Source: Anaerolineaceae bacterium
GTDB taxonomy: Bacteria; Chloroflexota; Anaerolineae; Anaerolineales; Villigracilaceae
Direction of reading: 5' to 3'
DNA length: 64,000 nt
Assembly (NCBI GenBank): GCA_009772985.1
Contig: WOUS01000005.1
Span: forward strand, 62,001-126,000
In this document: positions 1 through 9,825 of the stretch, piece by piece
Layout of the letters: every line of letters begins with the position of its first letter
Position numbering within the stretch: position 1 is the first letter of the stretch
Translations under genes and position numbers: made by a program
Notes under the pieces: generated by a model
What the model was told of the DNA's origin: nothing
Database searches by the model: none
Seen by the model: the letters and a program-made list of their open reading frames with translations, nothing else

Positions 1-228
1 CGGCGCTGGATGATCGAATATCCGCTGGAAAAGACGGACATCCCCCACGAGTTGGGCGGCGGCGACTCGTACCGCCTGACGCGTGCCATCTACAAGGCTG
101 CCAAACCCCGCCTGGTGGTGGGCGACCGCCCGGTGCCGCAGGAACTGATGGACGAGGCCGAGGCGGAGATCAAATTCGCCGACGATGACACCATCCGCGA
201 ACGGATCGCCGGGTTGAAAGGGAGATGA
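1..228 (+). CDS. C-terminal fragment of an unidentified protein
   Basis: The reading frame is open at the window edge (first visible codons R-R-W) and ends with TGA at 226-228, so only about 75 C-terminal residues are seen. The fragment is hydrophilic and helical, ending in charged residues and LKGR. I do not recognise the family. The stop lies 4 bases before the thiolase-fold start at 233, so it is probably the first visible gene of an operon with the thiolase and DUF35 genes. Genes of that pairing usually belong to acyl-CoA, isoprenoid-precursor or side-chain degradation pathways, but nothing in this fragment proves a role. Confidence 0.6.
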   Translation, partial: RRWMIEYPLEKTDIPHELGGGDSYRLTRAIYKAAKPRLVVGDRPVPQELMDEAEAEIKFADDDTIRERIAGLKGR

Positions 229-232
229 CACC

Positions 233-1423
233 ATGAGAGACGTTGCAATAATCGGCGCCGGTATGATCCCCTTCGGGCGGCGCGACGAAGACAGCTTGAT
301 GGACATGCTCGCCTACGCATCCCTGAAAGCCCTCGACGATGCCGGCCTGGGGGACAAATCCGTCAATGCCGTGTACGTTGGGAACATGGGCGCCGGCATC
401 ATCCAGCACCAGACATCCATTGCCAGTTCACTGGTGGACCGTCTCAGCCTGCTGCCCGCCGCCGCGGACGTGGTGGAGAACGGCCCCGCTTCCGGCGGGT
501 CCGCCGTGAAAAACGGACTGCTGGCCGTGGCCTCGGGCTATTACGACTACGTTCTGGTGGTCGGCGGAGAGAAGATGCGCGAGATCACCGGCTGGCGGGC
601 CACCGATTTTGTTGCCACCATGACCCATCCGCAAGCCGAGTATCCGTACGGCATCACCCTGCCCGGCATGGGGGGCATGTTCACCCGGTTGTACATGGAA
701 AAGTACGGCGTGACCCGCGAGCACCTGCTGGCCGTCTCCCTGAAGAACCAGGAGATGGGCGCATTGAACCCGTACGCCCACGTCGAGATGACGCTCGACC
801 GGGAGGGCATCTTCGACAGCCCTCATGCCGTTGTCAACAATCCCGTCGCGGCCGATCCGCTGCATCTATACGACCTCTGTCCAGTCAGCGACGGGGCCGC
901 GGCGATCATCTTGTGCCCGCTGGAGATGGCCAAGAAGATGGCCAAAACACCCGTCCTGATTGCCGGTTTCGGCCAAGCCACAGACACCCACACCCTCCAG
1001 GAGCGCGAAGACCCGACCGATCTGAAGGCCGTCACGCTGGCTGCCCGGCAGGCCTTCGAGATGGCCAAGCTCAAGCCAGGGGATATCAACGTGGCCGAGC
1101 TGCACGATGCCTTCACCATCCTGGAGATCGCCGAGAGCGAGCACGTCGGCTTCTTCAAGAAGGGCGAAGGCGGGAAGGCGGCCGCGGCGGGGAAAACCCG
1201 CTTCGGAGGCCAGATCCCGATCAACGTCTCCGGCGGCCTGAAGGCGCGCGGCCACCCGGTGGGGGCAACCGGCGTAGCCCAGGTCGTGGATATCGTCTTC
1301 CAGTTACGGCATGAACTGCCCAAGAACCGCCAGGTGAAGAATGCCCGCCACGGACTGACGGTCAACTTCGGCGGATTCGGCAACAACGTTGTCTCCTTCG
1401 TGCTGAAAAGGATAGAGCCATGA
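233..1423 (+). CDS. Thiolase-superfamily protein lacking the nucleophilic Cys
   Basis: A 396-residue thiolase-fold protein of the archaeal/SCP2 type. The usual ASG motif with nucleophilic Cys reads N-G-P-A-S-G-G, so residue 85 is Pro where a catalytic Cys is expected. The other landmarks are intact: H-D-A-F near residue 291 and G-H-P-V-G-A-T-G near residue 341. The C-terminal GGFGNN stretch also lacks the second Cys of classical thiolases. The downstream DUF35 gene overlaps it by ATGA, typical of two-subunit complexes such as thiolase/HMG-CoA-synthase assemblies and steroid side-chain aldolases (Ltp2 with a DUF35 partner). With no nucleophile, ordinary Claisen chemistry is unlikely; a retro-aldolase or structural role is an inference. 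GGGAG precedes the ATG. Fold assignment is secure, substrate unknown. Confidence 0.88.
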   Translation: MRDVAIIGAGMIPFGRRDEDSLMDMLAYASLKALDDAGLGDKSVNAVYVGNMGAGIIQHQTSIASSLVDRLSLLPAAADVVENGPASGGSAVKNGLLAVASGYYDYVLVVGGEKMREITGWRATDFVATMTHPQAEYPYGITLPGMGGMFTRLYMEKYGVTREHLLAVSLKNQEMGALNPYAHVEMTLDREGIFDSPHAVVNNPVAADPLHLYDLCPVSDGAAAIILCPLEMAKKMAKTPVLIAGFGQATDTHTLQEREDPTDLKAVTLAARQAFEMAKLKPGDINVAELHDAFTILEIAESEHVGFFKKGEGGKAAAAGKTRFGGQIPINVSGGLKARGHPVGATGVAQVVDIVFQLRHELPKNRQVKNARHGLTVNFGGFGNNVVSFVLKRIEP

Positions 1424-1776
1424 AAAAAGAAATTGCCATCACAGCCTTCCAGTGCAAGAAGTGCGGCCGGATCCACTATCCCTACCACGACCGCTGCCTG
1501 GATTGCAAAAACCGCGAGTTCGAGCCGATCAAGCCCAAGGGGAACGCCCGGCTGCTCACCTACACGGTGATCTTCAACCTGCCGTGGGGTTTCGACCAGC
1601 GCTTCCTGATCCTCGGCGTGGCCGAGTTCGAGAACAAGATCAAAGCCATGGGACAGATCAAAGCCGATTCGATCGACCGTTTGAAATTGGGCATGGAGGT
1701 GCGCCCCAGTTGGGAGCCGGTGCGGGTGCAGGCTGGCGAAGACGTCTATGGGCTGAAATTCGAGCCGGTGCAATAG
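1420..1776 (+). CDS. Zn-ribbon/OB-fold DUF35 protein
   Basis: A 118-residue protein with an N-terminal rubredoxin-like zinc ribbon, C-K-K-C near residue 12 and C-L-D-C near residue 27, followed by an OB-fold-like beta-rich domain. This is the DUF35 architecture, which binds CoA thioesters and bridges thiolase-fold enzymes so that intermediates are channelled. Its ATG overlaps the thiolase stop (ATGA), so the two are probably translationally coupled and form a heteromer. A palindromic repeat follows directly. Length is normal for a stand-alone DUF35 protein. The true substrate follows that of the thiolase partner and is not visible here. Confidence 0.88.
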   Translation: MKKEIAITAFQCKKCGRIHYPYHDRCLDCKNREFEPIKPKGNARLLTYTVIFNLPWGFDQRFLILGVAEFENKIKAMGQIKADSIDRLKLGMEVRPSWEPVRVQAGEDVYGLKFEPVQ

Positions 1777-1781
1777 AACCC

Positions 1782-1875
1782 TGTGTCATTGCGAGCCGCG
1801 TTCTTGGCGGCGAAGCAATCTCCTCGTTGGCCCGGGGATTGCTTCGCCGGGCTTCGCCCTCCTCGCAATGACACA
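1782..1875. repeat. Dispersed palindromic repeat, family R1, copy 1
   Basis: The ends form an inverted repeat (TGTGTCATTGCGAG against CTCGCAATGACACA). The middle holds a second complementary pair around GAAGCAATC and GATTGCTTC. A related copy lies at 59195-59300. It falls between the DUF35 and DUF2877 genes and carries no ORF of its own. Confidence 0.85.
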
Positions 1876-1889
1876 AATAAGCCTTATCC

Positions 1890-2822
1890 GTGACTCACAT
1901 CAAACATGAAATGATGCAATTGGAAGCAGTCTGCGTGGGTTACGCGGTGCCGCGGCGTAGTTTCGACGCCGAGGTCCACAGCGCCTTCGCCTCGGCCGCC
2001 AATCTCCGGCTGGTGAGAGGCGGCCGGCTGCTCACCCTGGTCACGGTCGAGGAAGCCGACCTGCCCCAGGGGATCCGCCTGAATACGCCGCAGGGTTTCT
2101 CGTTCGAAGGATTGCGCACCGGGGAGAGCGTCACCTGCCGGGATGGCCTCCTGCGCTGCGAGCAGGCCTCCCTGACGATCGACCTGCGCCCGGCGCGGCG
2201 CTGGAAATGCGACCTGCCGGCTCTCGCCGCGAATATGAACGATCCATCCACTTCGGCAGCCTGGCAATCGGTTGAGCAGGCGCTCGACGAGCGGCGGGCC
2301 TATACCGGGACCGGTTTGCCTGCGGGGCAGATTGCAACGGCCCGCAGGATGGGCGAAAGCGTACCCGGCCTGGTGGCCGCCACCCGCCGATACGATGCCC
2401 TCGCCGCGGCCGGGGTGGTCGCCGCGCTGATCGGTCTCGGCCCCGGCCTGACCCCTGCCGGGGACGATTTCCTGGTCGGCTACCTGGCGGGGTTGTGGTG
2501 CGCTGCCGGCAAAAGGACCGAGCGCATCCGGTTCCTCTCCGGCCTGGGGAAGGCGGTCTCCCGTCTCTCCCGGCGGACGAATGACATCAGCCGCACCTAT
2601 CTGGTCCATGCCGCCCACGGGCAGGTTTCGAGCCGGCTGGCGGACCTGGCCGGGGCCATCTGCCGGGGGGAGCGCTTAGACCGCCTGCTCGAGGCTGCCG
2701 AAGCGGCCATACAAGTAGGACATTCCTCCGGAATGGAAGCAGTGACAGGTTTGCTGGTGGGGCTTTCCGTTTGGGATGGGGGGTTTGCAAGAATTTTTGC
2801 CAATCACAGCTCTTCGGGTTAA
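1890..2822 (+). CDS. DUF2877 (AllH-like) protein
   Basis: A roughly 310-residue protein of the DUF2877 family, recognised by P-G-L-T-P-A-G-D-D-F followed by a glycine-rich helix (about residues 190-205), the family's signature. In enterobacteria the related AllH (YlbF) is a subunit of oxamate carbamoyltransferase in allantoin use. No allF/allG partners are visible here, so that function cannot be transferred with confidence. The longest frame starts with GTG at 1890; ATG codons a few residues later are equally possible, and no strong ribosome-binding site decides between them. It is separated from the operon upstream by repeat R1 and is followed by a hairpin shared with the opposing tRNA gene. 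Confidence 0.75.
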   Translation: MTHIKHEMMQLEAVCVGYAVPRRSFDAEVHSAFASAANLRLVRGGRLLTLVTVEEADLPQGIRLNTPQGFSFEGLRTGESVTCRDGLLRCEQASLTIDLRPARRWKCDLPALAANMNDPSTSAAWQSVEQALDERRAYTGTGLPAGQIATARRMGESVPGLVAATRRYDALAAAGVVAALIGLGPGLTPAGDDFLVGYLAGLWCAAGKRTERIRFLSGLGKAVSRLSRRTNDISRTYLVHAAHGQVSSRLADLAGAICRGERLDRLLEAAEAAIQVGHSSGMEAVTGLLVGLSVWDGGFARIFANHSSSG

Positions 2823-2827
2823 GCAAA

Positions 2828-2852
2828 AACCATGGCTTTGCGAGCCATGGTT
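2828..2852 (-). terminator. Hairpin terminator of tRNA-fMet
   Basis: Perfect inverted repeat AACCATGGCT / AGCCATGGTT around a short loop. On the minus strand it is followed by a T-rich run, placed just after the 3' end of the tRNA. It may also stop transcripts from the DUF2877 gene. Confidence 0.7.
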
Positions 2853-2861
2853 GGTGAAAGG

Positions 2862-2933
2862 TAGCGGGGGCAGGACTCGAACCTGCGACCTCCGGGTTAT
2901 GAGCCCGACGAGCTGCCACTGCTCTACCCCGCG
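2862..2933 (-). tRNA. Initiator tRNA-Met (CAU)
   Basis: The reverse complement folds as a cloverleaf. The anticodon loop is CTCATAA closed by three G-C pairs (GGG/CCC), the hallmark of initiator tRNA. The T arm is GCAGG-TTCGAGT-CCTGC. The acceptor stem reads GCGGGG/CCCCGC below an unpaired first position (C1 against T72), another initiator feature. The CCA end is not encoded. Both the mismatch and the G-C pairs argue against elongator tRNA-Met. Confidence 0.93.
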
Positions 2934-3021
2934 TCGGTTGCACTGCTCCGCAGTACTTTGGAGCGGACGGGAATTCTATCACCGGCATCACCCGGCGTCA
3001 AGGACGGGTTTCGAATTTTCG

Positions 3022-3954
3022 CTACGGGTTCAAAATCACCGGCTGGCTGAACAGGTAGATATTCCCATTGATGCGGTCGTCACGCTGGCGCACCACCAGC
3101 CGGGCCGCGACGGGTGCGTCCACAGAATACGCCAGGTCGGCGCTGAAAGGCATGAGACCGCCTTCCGCCCCGGCAGGGACGGCGAACCACCGGTTGGCAA
3201 CGATGGCCCCGTCCGCGGTCACCAGTTCCACGATGAGCGGCTGAGTGTTGTATGGACGATACTCCCCGGCCACGGCCAATGTCCCGCCGCTGGCGGTCGC
3301 TCCGGCCAGGGGGATCAGCAGGGTGCAGCGCTCGTCCAAACTGCCGGGCGGATTGAGTTCTTCGTAACCTTCGGAGAGCAGAAGCAGATGAACGGACAGC
3401 AGGGCCACAGCGCTGCCATTTTCATCATCCGTGCTGACCTGCAGGCGAGCCAGTTCGGCGGCGGCGCGCGTCTCGAAGGGGATGTCCATCGTGAAGTAGG
3501 CCCACTTGAATTCGGTGAAAACGGGCGTCAATTTGCGGAAGATGAGGCGGCCGTCCTCGCCGTACAGTTCCACGCGGATCATGTTTCGCGCGCCGGGGAG
3601 GACGTAGCCGCGCATGCGGATCGGCGTGCGGACCTTCGACAGCGGCCCCGGCGACAGGATCTGGATGGCCGCCGAGGACAGCGCCGGGGAAAGTTGCGGC
3701 GTGGCCGACGGTTCGAGCGTGACCGGGAGCAGGGTCGGGAAAACGAGCGTCGGTTCCGGCGTGGCCGACGGCGCGGATGTGGGCGCGGCGGATGAGGGTC
3801 CGGGCAGGACCGGCTCGGACGGGGCGGCAGTGACCGCGGTCCCGGTCCCGCCCGGGGCAGGCGCGAGGTCCGGGGCCGGTTCCGGCGTTGCCTGCGGCGC
3901 GCAAGCGGCCAGCAGGAGCAGGGTCAGGAAAAGGAACGTCAGTCGGCGAGGCAT
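3022..3954 (-). CDS. Lipoprotein with Gmad2-like domain, function unknown
   Basis: A 310-residue predicted lipoprotein. The signal peptide ends in a lipobox L-L-A-A-C (Cys18), followed by about 75 residues rich in Pro, Ala, Ser and Thr that look like a surface linker. The remaining 200 residues are beta-rich; the segment around SPGPLSKVRTPIRMRGYV resembles Gmad2-type immunoglobulin-like domains, which are found in secreted envelope proteins. No catalytic motif is seen. It lies alone between the tRNA gene and the M32 peptidase, all on the minus strand, with no clear ribosome-binding site upstream of the ATG. Envelope location is well supported, function is not. Confidence 0.75.
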   Translation of the reverse strand: MPRRLTFLFLTLLLLAACAPQATPEPAPDLAPAPGGTGTAVTAAPSEPVLPGPSSAAPTSAPSATPEPTLVFPTLLPVTLEPSATPQLSPALSSAAIQILSPGPLSKVRTPIRMRGYVLPGARNMIRVELYGEDGRLIFRKLTPVFTEFKWAYFTMDIPFETRAAAELARLQVSTDDENGSAVALLSVHLLLLSEGYEELNPPGSLDERCTLLIPLAGATASGGTLAVAGEYRPYNTQPLIVELVTADGAIVANRWFAVPAGAEGGLMPFSADLAYSVDAPVAARLVVRQRDDRINGNIYLFSQPVILNP

Positions 3955-3979
3955 GTCGTCATTATATCGCAGGAAAAGA

Positions 3980-4001
3980 GAGACGCCCTTGCGGGCGTCT
4001 C
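3980..4001 (-). terminator. Rho-independent terminator after the M32 peptidase
   Basis: Eight-base stem AGACGCCC/GGGCGTCT with a TTGC loop. On the minus strand it is followed by a T/C-rich run. It starts a few bases past the carboxypeptidase stop codon. Confidence 0.8.
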
Positions 4002-4008
4002 ATCTGGT

Positions 4009-5508
4009 TTACAGTCCGTAAATTTCGCTGTATTTTTTGGTGAGGTAGCGCATGTACGGGGCCGGGTCAATCCTGGAGCCGGTGACTTTCTGGATCAGTT
4101 CCTGCGGCTCGAACTTGCGCCCGTGGGCATGGATGTTGGCGCGCAGCCAGCCGAGCAGTTCCTCGAATTTGCCGGCGCGGACCTGGTCGGGCAGGTTGGG
4201 GATCTGCTGGTTGATCTTTTCCCACAACTGGGCCGACATCAAGTTGCCGAGGGCGTAAGTAGAGAAGTAGCCGACCATGCCGCCCGACCAGTGGATGTCC
4301 TGGAGGACGCCTTTGGCGTCGTTGGGCGGAGTGACGCCAAGATATTCCTGCATTTTGGCATTCCAGAGCGCCGGGAGGTCTTTGACGGCCACCTTGCCTT
4401 CCATCAGGGCGATCTCGATCTCGAGGCGCAGCATGATGTGCATGTTGTAAGTGGCTTCGTCAGCTTCGACGCGGATGAACGACGGCTGGACTTTGTTGAT
4501 GCCTTTGTAGAATTTGTCGAGCGGGATGTTCTTCAACTGCGGGAAGACTTCCTGGAGGCGCGGGTAGAAGCACTCCCACATCGGCAGGGAACGGCCGACC
4601 AGGTTCTCCCACATGCGCGACTGCGACTCGTGGACGGCCAGCGAGGCGCCGCCGTCGAGTCCGGTGCGGTCGAGCGCCGGGGCGGACCCCAGCCCGTAGA
4701 GGGCATGACCACACTCGTGCATGGTGCCGAAGAGCATCGGGTTGAGGAAGTTCGGGTCGACGCGGGTGGTGATGCGCACGTCAGTGCGGCCGGCGCCCTG
4801 CGTGAACGGATGGGGAGCCTTGTCCTGACGGCCACTTTTCCAGTCGTAGCCAAATTTGGTGATGATCTCCACACCAAAGTCCCACTGTTTCTTCTCGTCG
4901 AAAGGCTGGTGCAGGAAGCCGTCGTCCACCTGCGGTTTCTGGCTGATGGCCTTGATGAGTTCCACCTGTTTGGGGCGCAGGCCGTCGAAGATGGCTTTCA
5001 CGTCGGCGGTCTTCATGCCAGGTTCGAAATCGTCCAGGATGGCGTCATAGGGATGGTCCACTTCGGGGAAGAAGGAGACGTATTCCCGGCGCAGTTCCAC
5101 CACTTTTTCGAGGTGCGGAAGGAAGATGGAGAAATCGGATTTCTGGCGGGCTTCCACCCAGGCCCCCTGGGCAACCGCGGTCACTTCGGCGAATTTCACG
5201 ATGTGGTCGGCGGGAACGCGCAGGGCTTTTTCGTAATCCTTAGCGGTGACCTTGACCAGGCGGGCGTCGTCCGAATCGGGGTCGAGGCCGGCGGCGTAGG
5301 GCTTGAGTTCCTCAAGCAGTTTGCCCACTTCGGGGGAAGTCCCTTTGTCATGGACAATGCGGCCCAGCGTGCCCAACTGGTTGCCGCGCAATTCTGCCGC
5401 GCCGGGCGGCATGTAGGTCTGCTGGTCCCAGCCCAGGATGGCGGCCGCGCCGTTCAGATCGGCAAGTTCAGCCAGGATTTCTTTCAGTTGCTGCAATTTT
5501 TCCTTCAT
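4009..5508 (-). CDS. M32 family metallocarboxypeptidase
   Basis: A 499-residue cytoplasmic carboxypeptidase of family M32 (Taq carboxypeptidase type), which removes C-terminal residues other than proline from peptides. The zinc site H-E-C-G-H is present in M-H-E-C-G-H-A-L-Y-G, and further family segments are seen: I-L-G-W-D-Q-Q near the N-terminus, D-V-R-I-T-T-R before the zinc motif, and H-W-S-G-G-M-V-G-Y-F-S-T near the C-terminus. The ATG at 5508 was preferred to a longer frame because AGGAG lies just upstream and M-K-E-K-L matches the family N-terminus. Single gene with its own terminator. Length is typical. Confidence 0.95.
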   Translation of the reverse strand: MKEKLQQLKEILAELADLNGAAAILGWDQQTYMPPGAAELRGNQLGTLGRIVHDKGTSPEVGKLLEELKPYAAGLDPDSDDARLVKVTAKDYEKALRVPADHIVKFAEVTAVAQGAWVEARQKSDFSIFLPHLEKVVELRREYVSFFPEVDHPYDAILDDFEPGMKTADVKAIFDGLRPKQVELIKAISQKPQVDDGFLHQPFDEKKQWDFGVEIITKFGYDWKSGRQDKAPHPFTQGAGRTDVRITTRVDPNFLNPMLFGTMHECGHALYGLGSAPALDRTGLDGGASLAVHESQSRMWENLVGRSLPMWECFYPRLQEVFPQLKNIPLDKFYKGINKVQPSFIRVEADEATYNMHIMLRLEIEIALMEGKVAVKDLPALWNAKMQEYLGVTPPNDAKGVLQDIHWSGGMVGYFSTYALGNLMSAQLWEKINQQIPNLPDQVRAGKFEELLGWLRANIHAHGRKFEPQELIQKVTGSRIDPAPYMRYLTKKYSEIYGL

Positions 5509-5652
5509 GGATCTTCTCCTCGTTGCAGGATCGGTCTTGCGCCCGTTGCCGGGGCAAGCCGGTTGATTATACACCGGCGCATCCGGCATGGATTTGCCCG
5601 GTCCCCTTATTTTATACCAACAATCGAATCACTGCATCTCCAAAATGCGGGG

Positions 5653-5700
5653 GGGTGCGCGCAAATCCTGTCGGTGGGACAAGTCTGAGACTTGTCCTAC
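5653..5700. repeat. Dispersed repeat, family R3, copy 1
   Basis: Contains GGGTGCGCGCAAA followed by a perfect palindrome GGACAAGTCT / AGACTTGTCC. A second copy lies at 41495-41536. Both sit just downstream of a minus-strand gene's stop. Confidence 0.8.
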
Positions 5701-5702
5701 TT

Positions 5703-6278
5703 TCACAAATCCAGATACCAGTTGAGCATCACTTCATGCGCCGCCGCCGGGACCGCCGCGTACCCGAAGCGGCGGATCTCGCCCAGCCGCGCCCCCATGC
5801 GCTGGTAGAAGCGGCAGGCCGGGAGGTTGACGTTCTGCGTCTCGATCTTCATCTGCTTGCAGCCGCGCGCGCGGGACCATTCGGCGGCGCGCCGGAACAG
5901 CGGGATGCCCGCGCCGCGCGCCTCGGGCCGGACGCGGATGTCCCACAGCACGGCCAGGTCGCGCCGGCCTTCGAGCATGAAGACGCCAGCCGTGTCGAAG
6001 GCCACCGCCGCCGCGCCGACGGGACGCCCGCCATCCATCGCAAGGAAAAAGCCCCAGTTGCGGACGTCGAATTTCCGCGGCCAGTCGGACGGGAGTTCGC
6101 CGTGCGCGTCGTAATCCTTGACGTACGGCTGCGCCGCCGGGACCGCGTGCAGGGTGATGCCGCCCAGTCCGCCGTCCACCAGTTCGAGGTCCAGCACGGA
6201 GCGGACGAGGAAGCGGCTGGGGATGCGGTCGTAGTCCGCCAGCCGCGCCGGGTCAATTTCAAGAATACGGATGCTCAT
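5703..6278 (-). CDS. GNAT family N-acetyltransferase
   Basis: A 191-residue acetyltransferase of the GNAT fold. The acetyl-CoA binding loop appears as V-R-P-E-A-R-G-A-G-I-P-L-F near residues 125-137, preceded by the beta strand L-A-V-L-W-D-I-R-V. The later stretch N-L-P-A-C-R-F-Y-Q-R-M-G-A (about 160-172) is the usual fourth motif. The substrate is not predictable from sequence. It stands between the M32 peptidase and the MacAB-type operon, separated from each by repeats or hairpins. No strong ribosome-binding site is seen before the ATG. Confidence 0.85.
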   Translation of the reverse strand: MSIRILEIDPARLADYDRIPSRFLVRSVLDLELVDGGLGGITLHAVPAAQPYVKDYDAHGELPSDWPRKFDVRNWGFFLAMDGGRPVGAAAVAFDTAGVFMLEGRRDLAVLWDIRVRPEARGAGIPLFRRAAEWSRARGCKQMKIETQNVNLPACRFYQRMGARLGEIRRFGYAAVPAAAHEVMLNWYLDL

Positions 6279-6315
6279 GGTATTTTTGTTTCCTGCCCAA
6301 TCTTACCAAACAATC

Positions 6316-6353
6316 AGTGTCCGGCGATCCGATAAAACCCATCGCCGGACACT
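6316..6353 (-). terminator. Terminator of the efflux operon, plus short tandem repeat
   Basis: Perfect 13-base inverted repeat AGTGTCCGGCGAT / ATCGCCGGACACT around a 12-base loop, downstream of the permease stop. Next to it (6352-6386) the unit CTAATTGCTAACCG is repeated about two and a half times. Confidence 0.65.
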
Positions 6354-6383
6354 AATTGCTAACCGCTAATTGCTAACCGCTAA

Positions 6384-7606
6384 CTACTCGTACCGCAACG
6401 CCTCCACCGGCTCGAGGTTGGCGGCGCGCGAGGCCGGGTAGATGCCGAAGAACAAGCCGATGGCGGTGGAGAAGATGGTTGCCAGCAGGACGGAATCCAG
6501 GCCGATGACCGGCGTGAAGGGCGTGCCGGAACTGGCGGCGATGCGCCCGACAATGAAGGCGATCAGCCAGCCGAGGAAGATGCCGACCAGCCCGCCGAGC
6601 AGGCTGAGGAGCGCGGACTCGGTCAGGAATTGGATGAGGATGTCGCGCTTGCGCGCGCCGAGCGCCTTGCGCAGGCCGATCTCGCGCGTCCGCTCGGTGA
6701 CCGAGACCAGCATGATGTTCATGATGCCGATCCCGCCCACGAGCAGGGAGATGCCGGCGATGCCGCCCAGGAAGATGGTCAGCACGCCGGTAATGGTGGC
6801 GGCGGCGCTGATAAAGTCCTGCTGGGAAAAGATGGAGAAATCGTCGGCGCCGACGGGCGTGTTGTGGCGCTGTCGCAGGATCTGGGTCACTTCGTCGGTG
6901 GCCGAGGCAACCGCCTCGGGGCTTGCCACCTGCACCAGGATCATGCCGACGTTTTCGCGGCTGCCGCGGTTCAGCACCCGGGTGCGGGCGGTTTCGATAG
7001 GCACGATGATGGTGGCGTCTTCGCTGCCGAACATCCCGCCGCCCTTGGAGGCCAGCACGCCGATGATGCGGAACGGCTGCCCATTGATGCGCACCGTCTC
7101 GCCAACCAGGCCTTCGCGGCGGCCAAACAGGTTGTCGGCCACGTCCACGCCGATCAGCACGACCGAGGCGCGTCCCAGGCGGTCCTCTTCGGTAAAGAAA
7201 TCCCCTTCCAGCAGGGTGTAGTTGCGCATGGTCATATAATCGGGCGTCGTGCCGATTACGCTGGCATTGAATTTCTTGCCGTTGGCGGTCAGGGCGGCGC
7301 TGCCCTGGATGACCGGGGCAACCGCCACCACGGAGGGAGAGCGGAACGGGTCCGCGATGGCGGCGGCGTCGCTCATGGTCAACGGCTTCGGGTTGCGGAT
7401 CTCGTCACTCCCGCCGGAGGTGACGAACAGCAGGTTGGTGCCGATCCCGCTGATGGAGCCGGTGATGGTGGCCTCGGCGCCGTGCCCGACCGCCAGCATG
7501 GCGATGACCGCCCCCACCCCGATGACGATGCCGAGGATGGTCAGACCGGAGCGCAATTTGTTGGCGTTCAGGCTTTCGAGCGCCTCGATGATGGATTGTG
7601 TCAGTT

Positions 7607-7610
<4 letters not shown>
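6384..7610 (-). CDS. MacB-type ABC transporter permease (FtsX superfamily)
   Basis: A 408-residue inner-membrane protein with the MacB topology: one N-terminal membrane segment (about residues 20-45), a large extracytoplasmic domain (about 50-280), then three membrane segments at the C-terminus. The FtsX-domain signature [15 protein letters not shown] near 310-325 marks the coupling helix. It should couple ATP hydrolysis by the neighbouring ATPase to extracytoplasmic work of the adaptor, exporting peptides, lipids or toxic compounds. Its ATG overlaps the ATPase stop by 4 bases. Last gene of the adaptor-ATPase-permease operon. Unlike E. coli MacB, ATPase and permease are separate polypeptides. 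Confidence 0.93.
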
Positions 7611-8317
<707 letters not shown>

Positions 8318-8328
8318 TCCGCCTCCGC

Positions 8329-9825
8329 CTACCGGTCCATGAACGAGGGACGGCCCGACGAAAAGAAATCCGCCGGCGGGTTCAGGATCACGAGGTCGCC
8401 TTCCTTCAAGTCTCCGGCAACCACCTCGCTCATGGAATCGGACGAGGCGCCGAGCGTGATGGCGATTTGCTCCACAATTCCGTTGCGCAGCACGTAGATC
8501 ACCCGCTGTCCTTCCACCAGACGCACGGCCCGGTTCGGGACCAGGAGCACGTCTGCCAGGTCCTTGACCGTGATCGTGACCGCGGCGGTCATGCCGGGCT
8601 TGACCTGGGCATCCGCGTCGGTCAACTCGACCGTGACCGTGAAACTGACCGAGCCGCTGGCAATTTCCCCGGCCTGGGCCACATCCACCACCTGGCCGTG
8701 GTATTCCGCTCCCAGGATGGCGTCGAACATGACCGTCACCGGCTGGCCGGCCTGGACGCTGTTGATGTCCACCTCGGTCACCTGCACGTCAACCAGCAGG
8801 CGCGACAGGTCGTCCACGCGGAAGCCGCGCATGCCGGGCGAAACCTGGTCGCCAGGCATGGAATAAGTCTCGGCGACTGTTCCGGCAAAGGGCGCCGTGA
8901 TCTGGGCCTGATTGACGATTGCCTGCGCCGAATCCACCCTGACCTGGACGGTTGCCGCCTCGATGGGGTCGGGCGCGATGGTCAGCGTGTAGTTTTTCTT
9001 CTGCGCAGCAACCAAAGATGCCACAGAATTCAAATACGCGGCATACGACTGGTTGATATTGAGGGCGATGTTGGTGTTATTGATGGAGGCAGCAAAATCT
9101 GCTGCGGCGGTATCGTACTCCCCCTGGGCAGTCACCAGGGCATCCATGTCCCTGGCGAGTACCGGATCGATTTGGGAATGCAATTCATCCATAATGGCGG
9201 CGTAGTCCATATCGGTTTGGCCCAGTTGGGCTGCGCGTGAGGCCCAATAATACGATTGAACATTCGTGTCCATTACAGGGAGCAAGGCCGTGGAAAGGGC
9301 GCTGTTGGCTGCGCTGAACTTCTCGGCCTGGTCGTTGTAGAGTTCGATGTCGCCATAGGATTGGTAATTATTGATAACATTGTTAAGGTTGGAGAACGCC
9401 GTGTAGAAACCGGTATAGGCCTTATGCAAGGATGTCATCGCCGCGGCACGGGTTGCCACATCCGGCTGCGTCAGGTTATTGAGACTTTGCCGGGCATTCA
9501 ACAAGTCCACCTGGGCTGCAAGGACGTTCTGCGGCAGGGAATCCTGGGCAAGCAGCGCCAGCACATCCCCGGCATTGACTTTATCGCCGGTAGCCACGTT
9601 CATGGAATCAACCCTCCCGCTGGTCTGCCAGGCCAGGATGGCGCTCTGGTTGGCGCGCACGTTCCCGGTCGCGCCGATGGTGGCCGTCAGGGTGCCGCGC
9701 TCGGCGGCAGCCGTCTCATAGACGGATTGCTGCGAATTGGCGCTCATCTGGCCGATGACCAGCGCGGCCGCCACGATGACCAGCACAACCACGCCGACGA
9801 TGATCAGGGTTCGATATTTTTTCAT
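8329..9825 (-). CDS. HlyD/MacA-type efflux adaptor protein
   Basis: A 498-residue membrane-anchored adaptor. One N-terminal membrane segment (about 5-27) is followed by a beta-barrel/lipoyl half motif, a long alpha-helical stretch rich in Ala, Gln, Asn and Asp (about 100-290) that should form the coiled-coil hairpin, then the second lipoyl half (I-T-A-P-F-A-G-T-V) and a C-terminal beta-barrel. The helical insertion is longer than in E. coli MacA. First gene of the operon with ATPase and permease. In a cell without a classical outer membrane the adaptor probably works at the cell surface; that is inference. Confidence 0.9.
   Translation of the reverse strand: MKKYRTLIIVGVVVLVIVAAALVIGQMSANSQQSVYETAAAERGTLTATIGATGNVRANQSAILAWQTSGRVDSMNVATGDKVNAGDVLALLAQDSLPQNVLAAQVDLLNARQSLNNLTQPDVATRAAAMTSLHKAYTGFYTAFSNLNNVINNYQSYGDIELYNDQAEKFSAANSALSTALLPVMDTNVQSYYWASRAAQLGQTDMDYAAIMDELHSQIDPVLARDMDALVTAQGEYDTAAADFAASINNTNIALNINQSYAAYLNSVASLVAAQKKNYTLTIAPDPIEAATVQVRVDSAQAIVNQAQITAPFAGTVAETYSMPGDQVSPGMRGFRVDDLSRLLVDVQVTEVDINSVQAGQPVTVMFDAILGAEYHGQVVDVAQAGEIASGSVSFTVTVELTDADAQVKPGMTAAVTITVKDLADVLLVPNRAVRLVEGQRVIYVLRNGIVEQIAITLGASSDSMSEVVAGDLKEGDLVILNPPADFFSSGRPSFMDR

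Noticed and set aside
4123-5688. 521-codon plus-strand frame opposite the M32 peptidase
   Set aside because: Antisense shadow of a secure gene.
6352-6386. Short tandem repeat CTAATTGCTAACCG as a CRISPR-like array
   Set aside because: Only about 2.5 units with no spacers; simple tandem repeat at a gene end.
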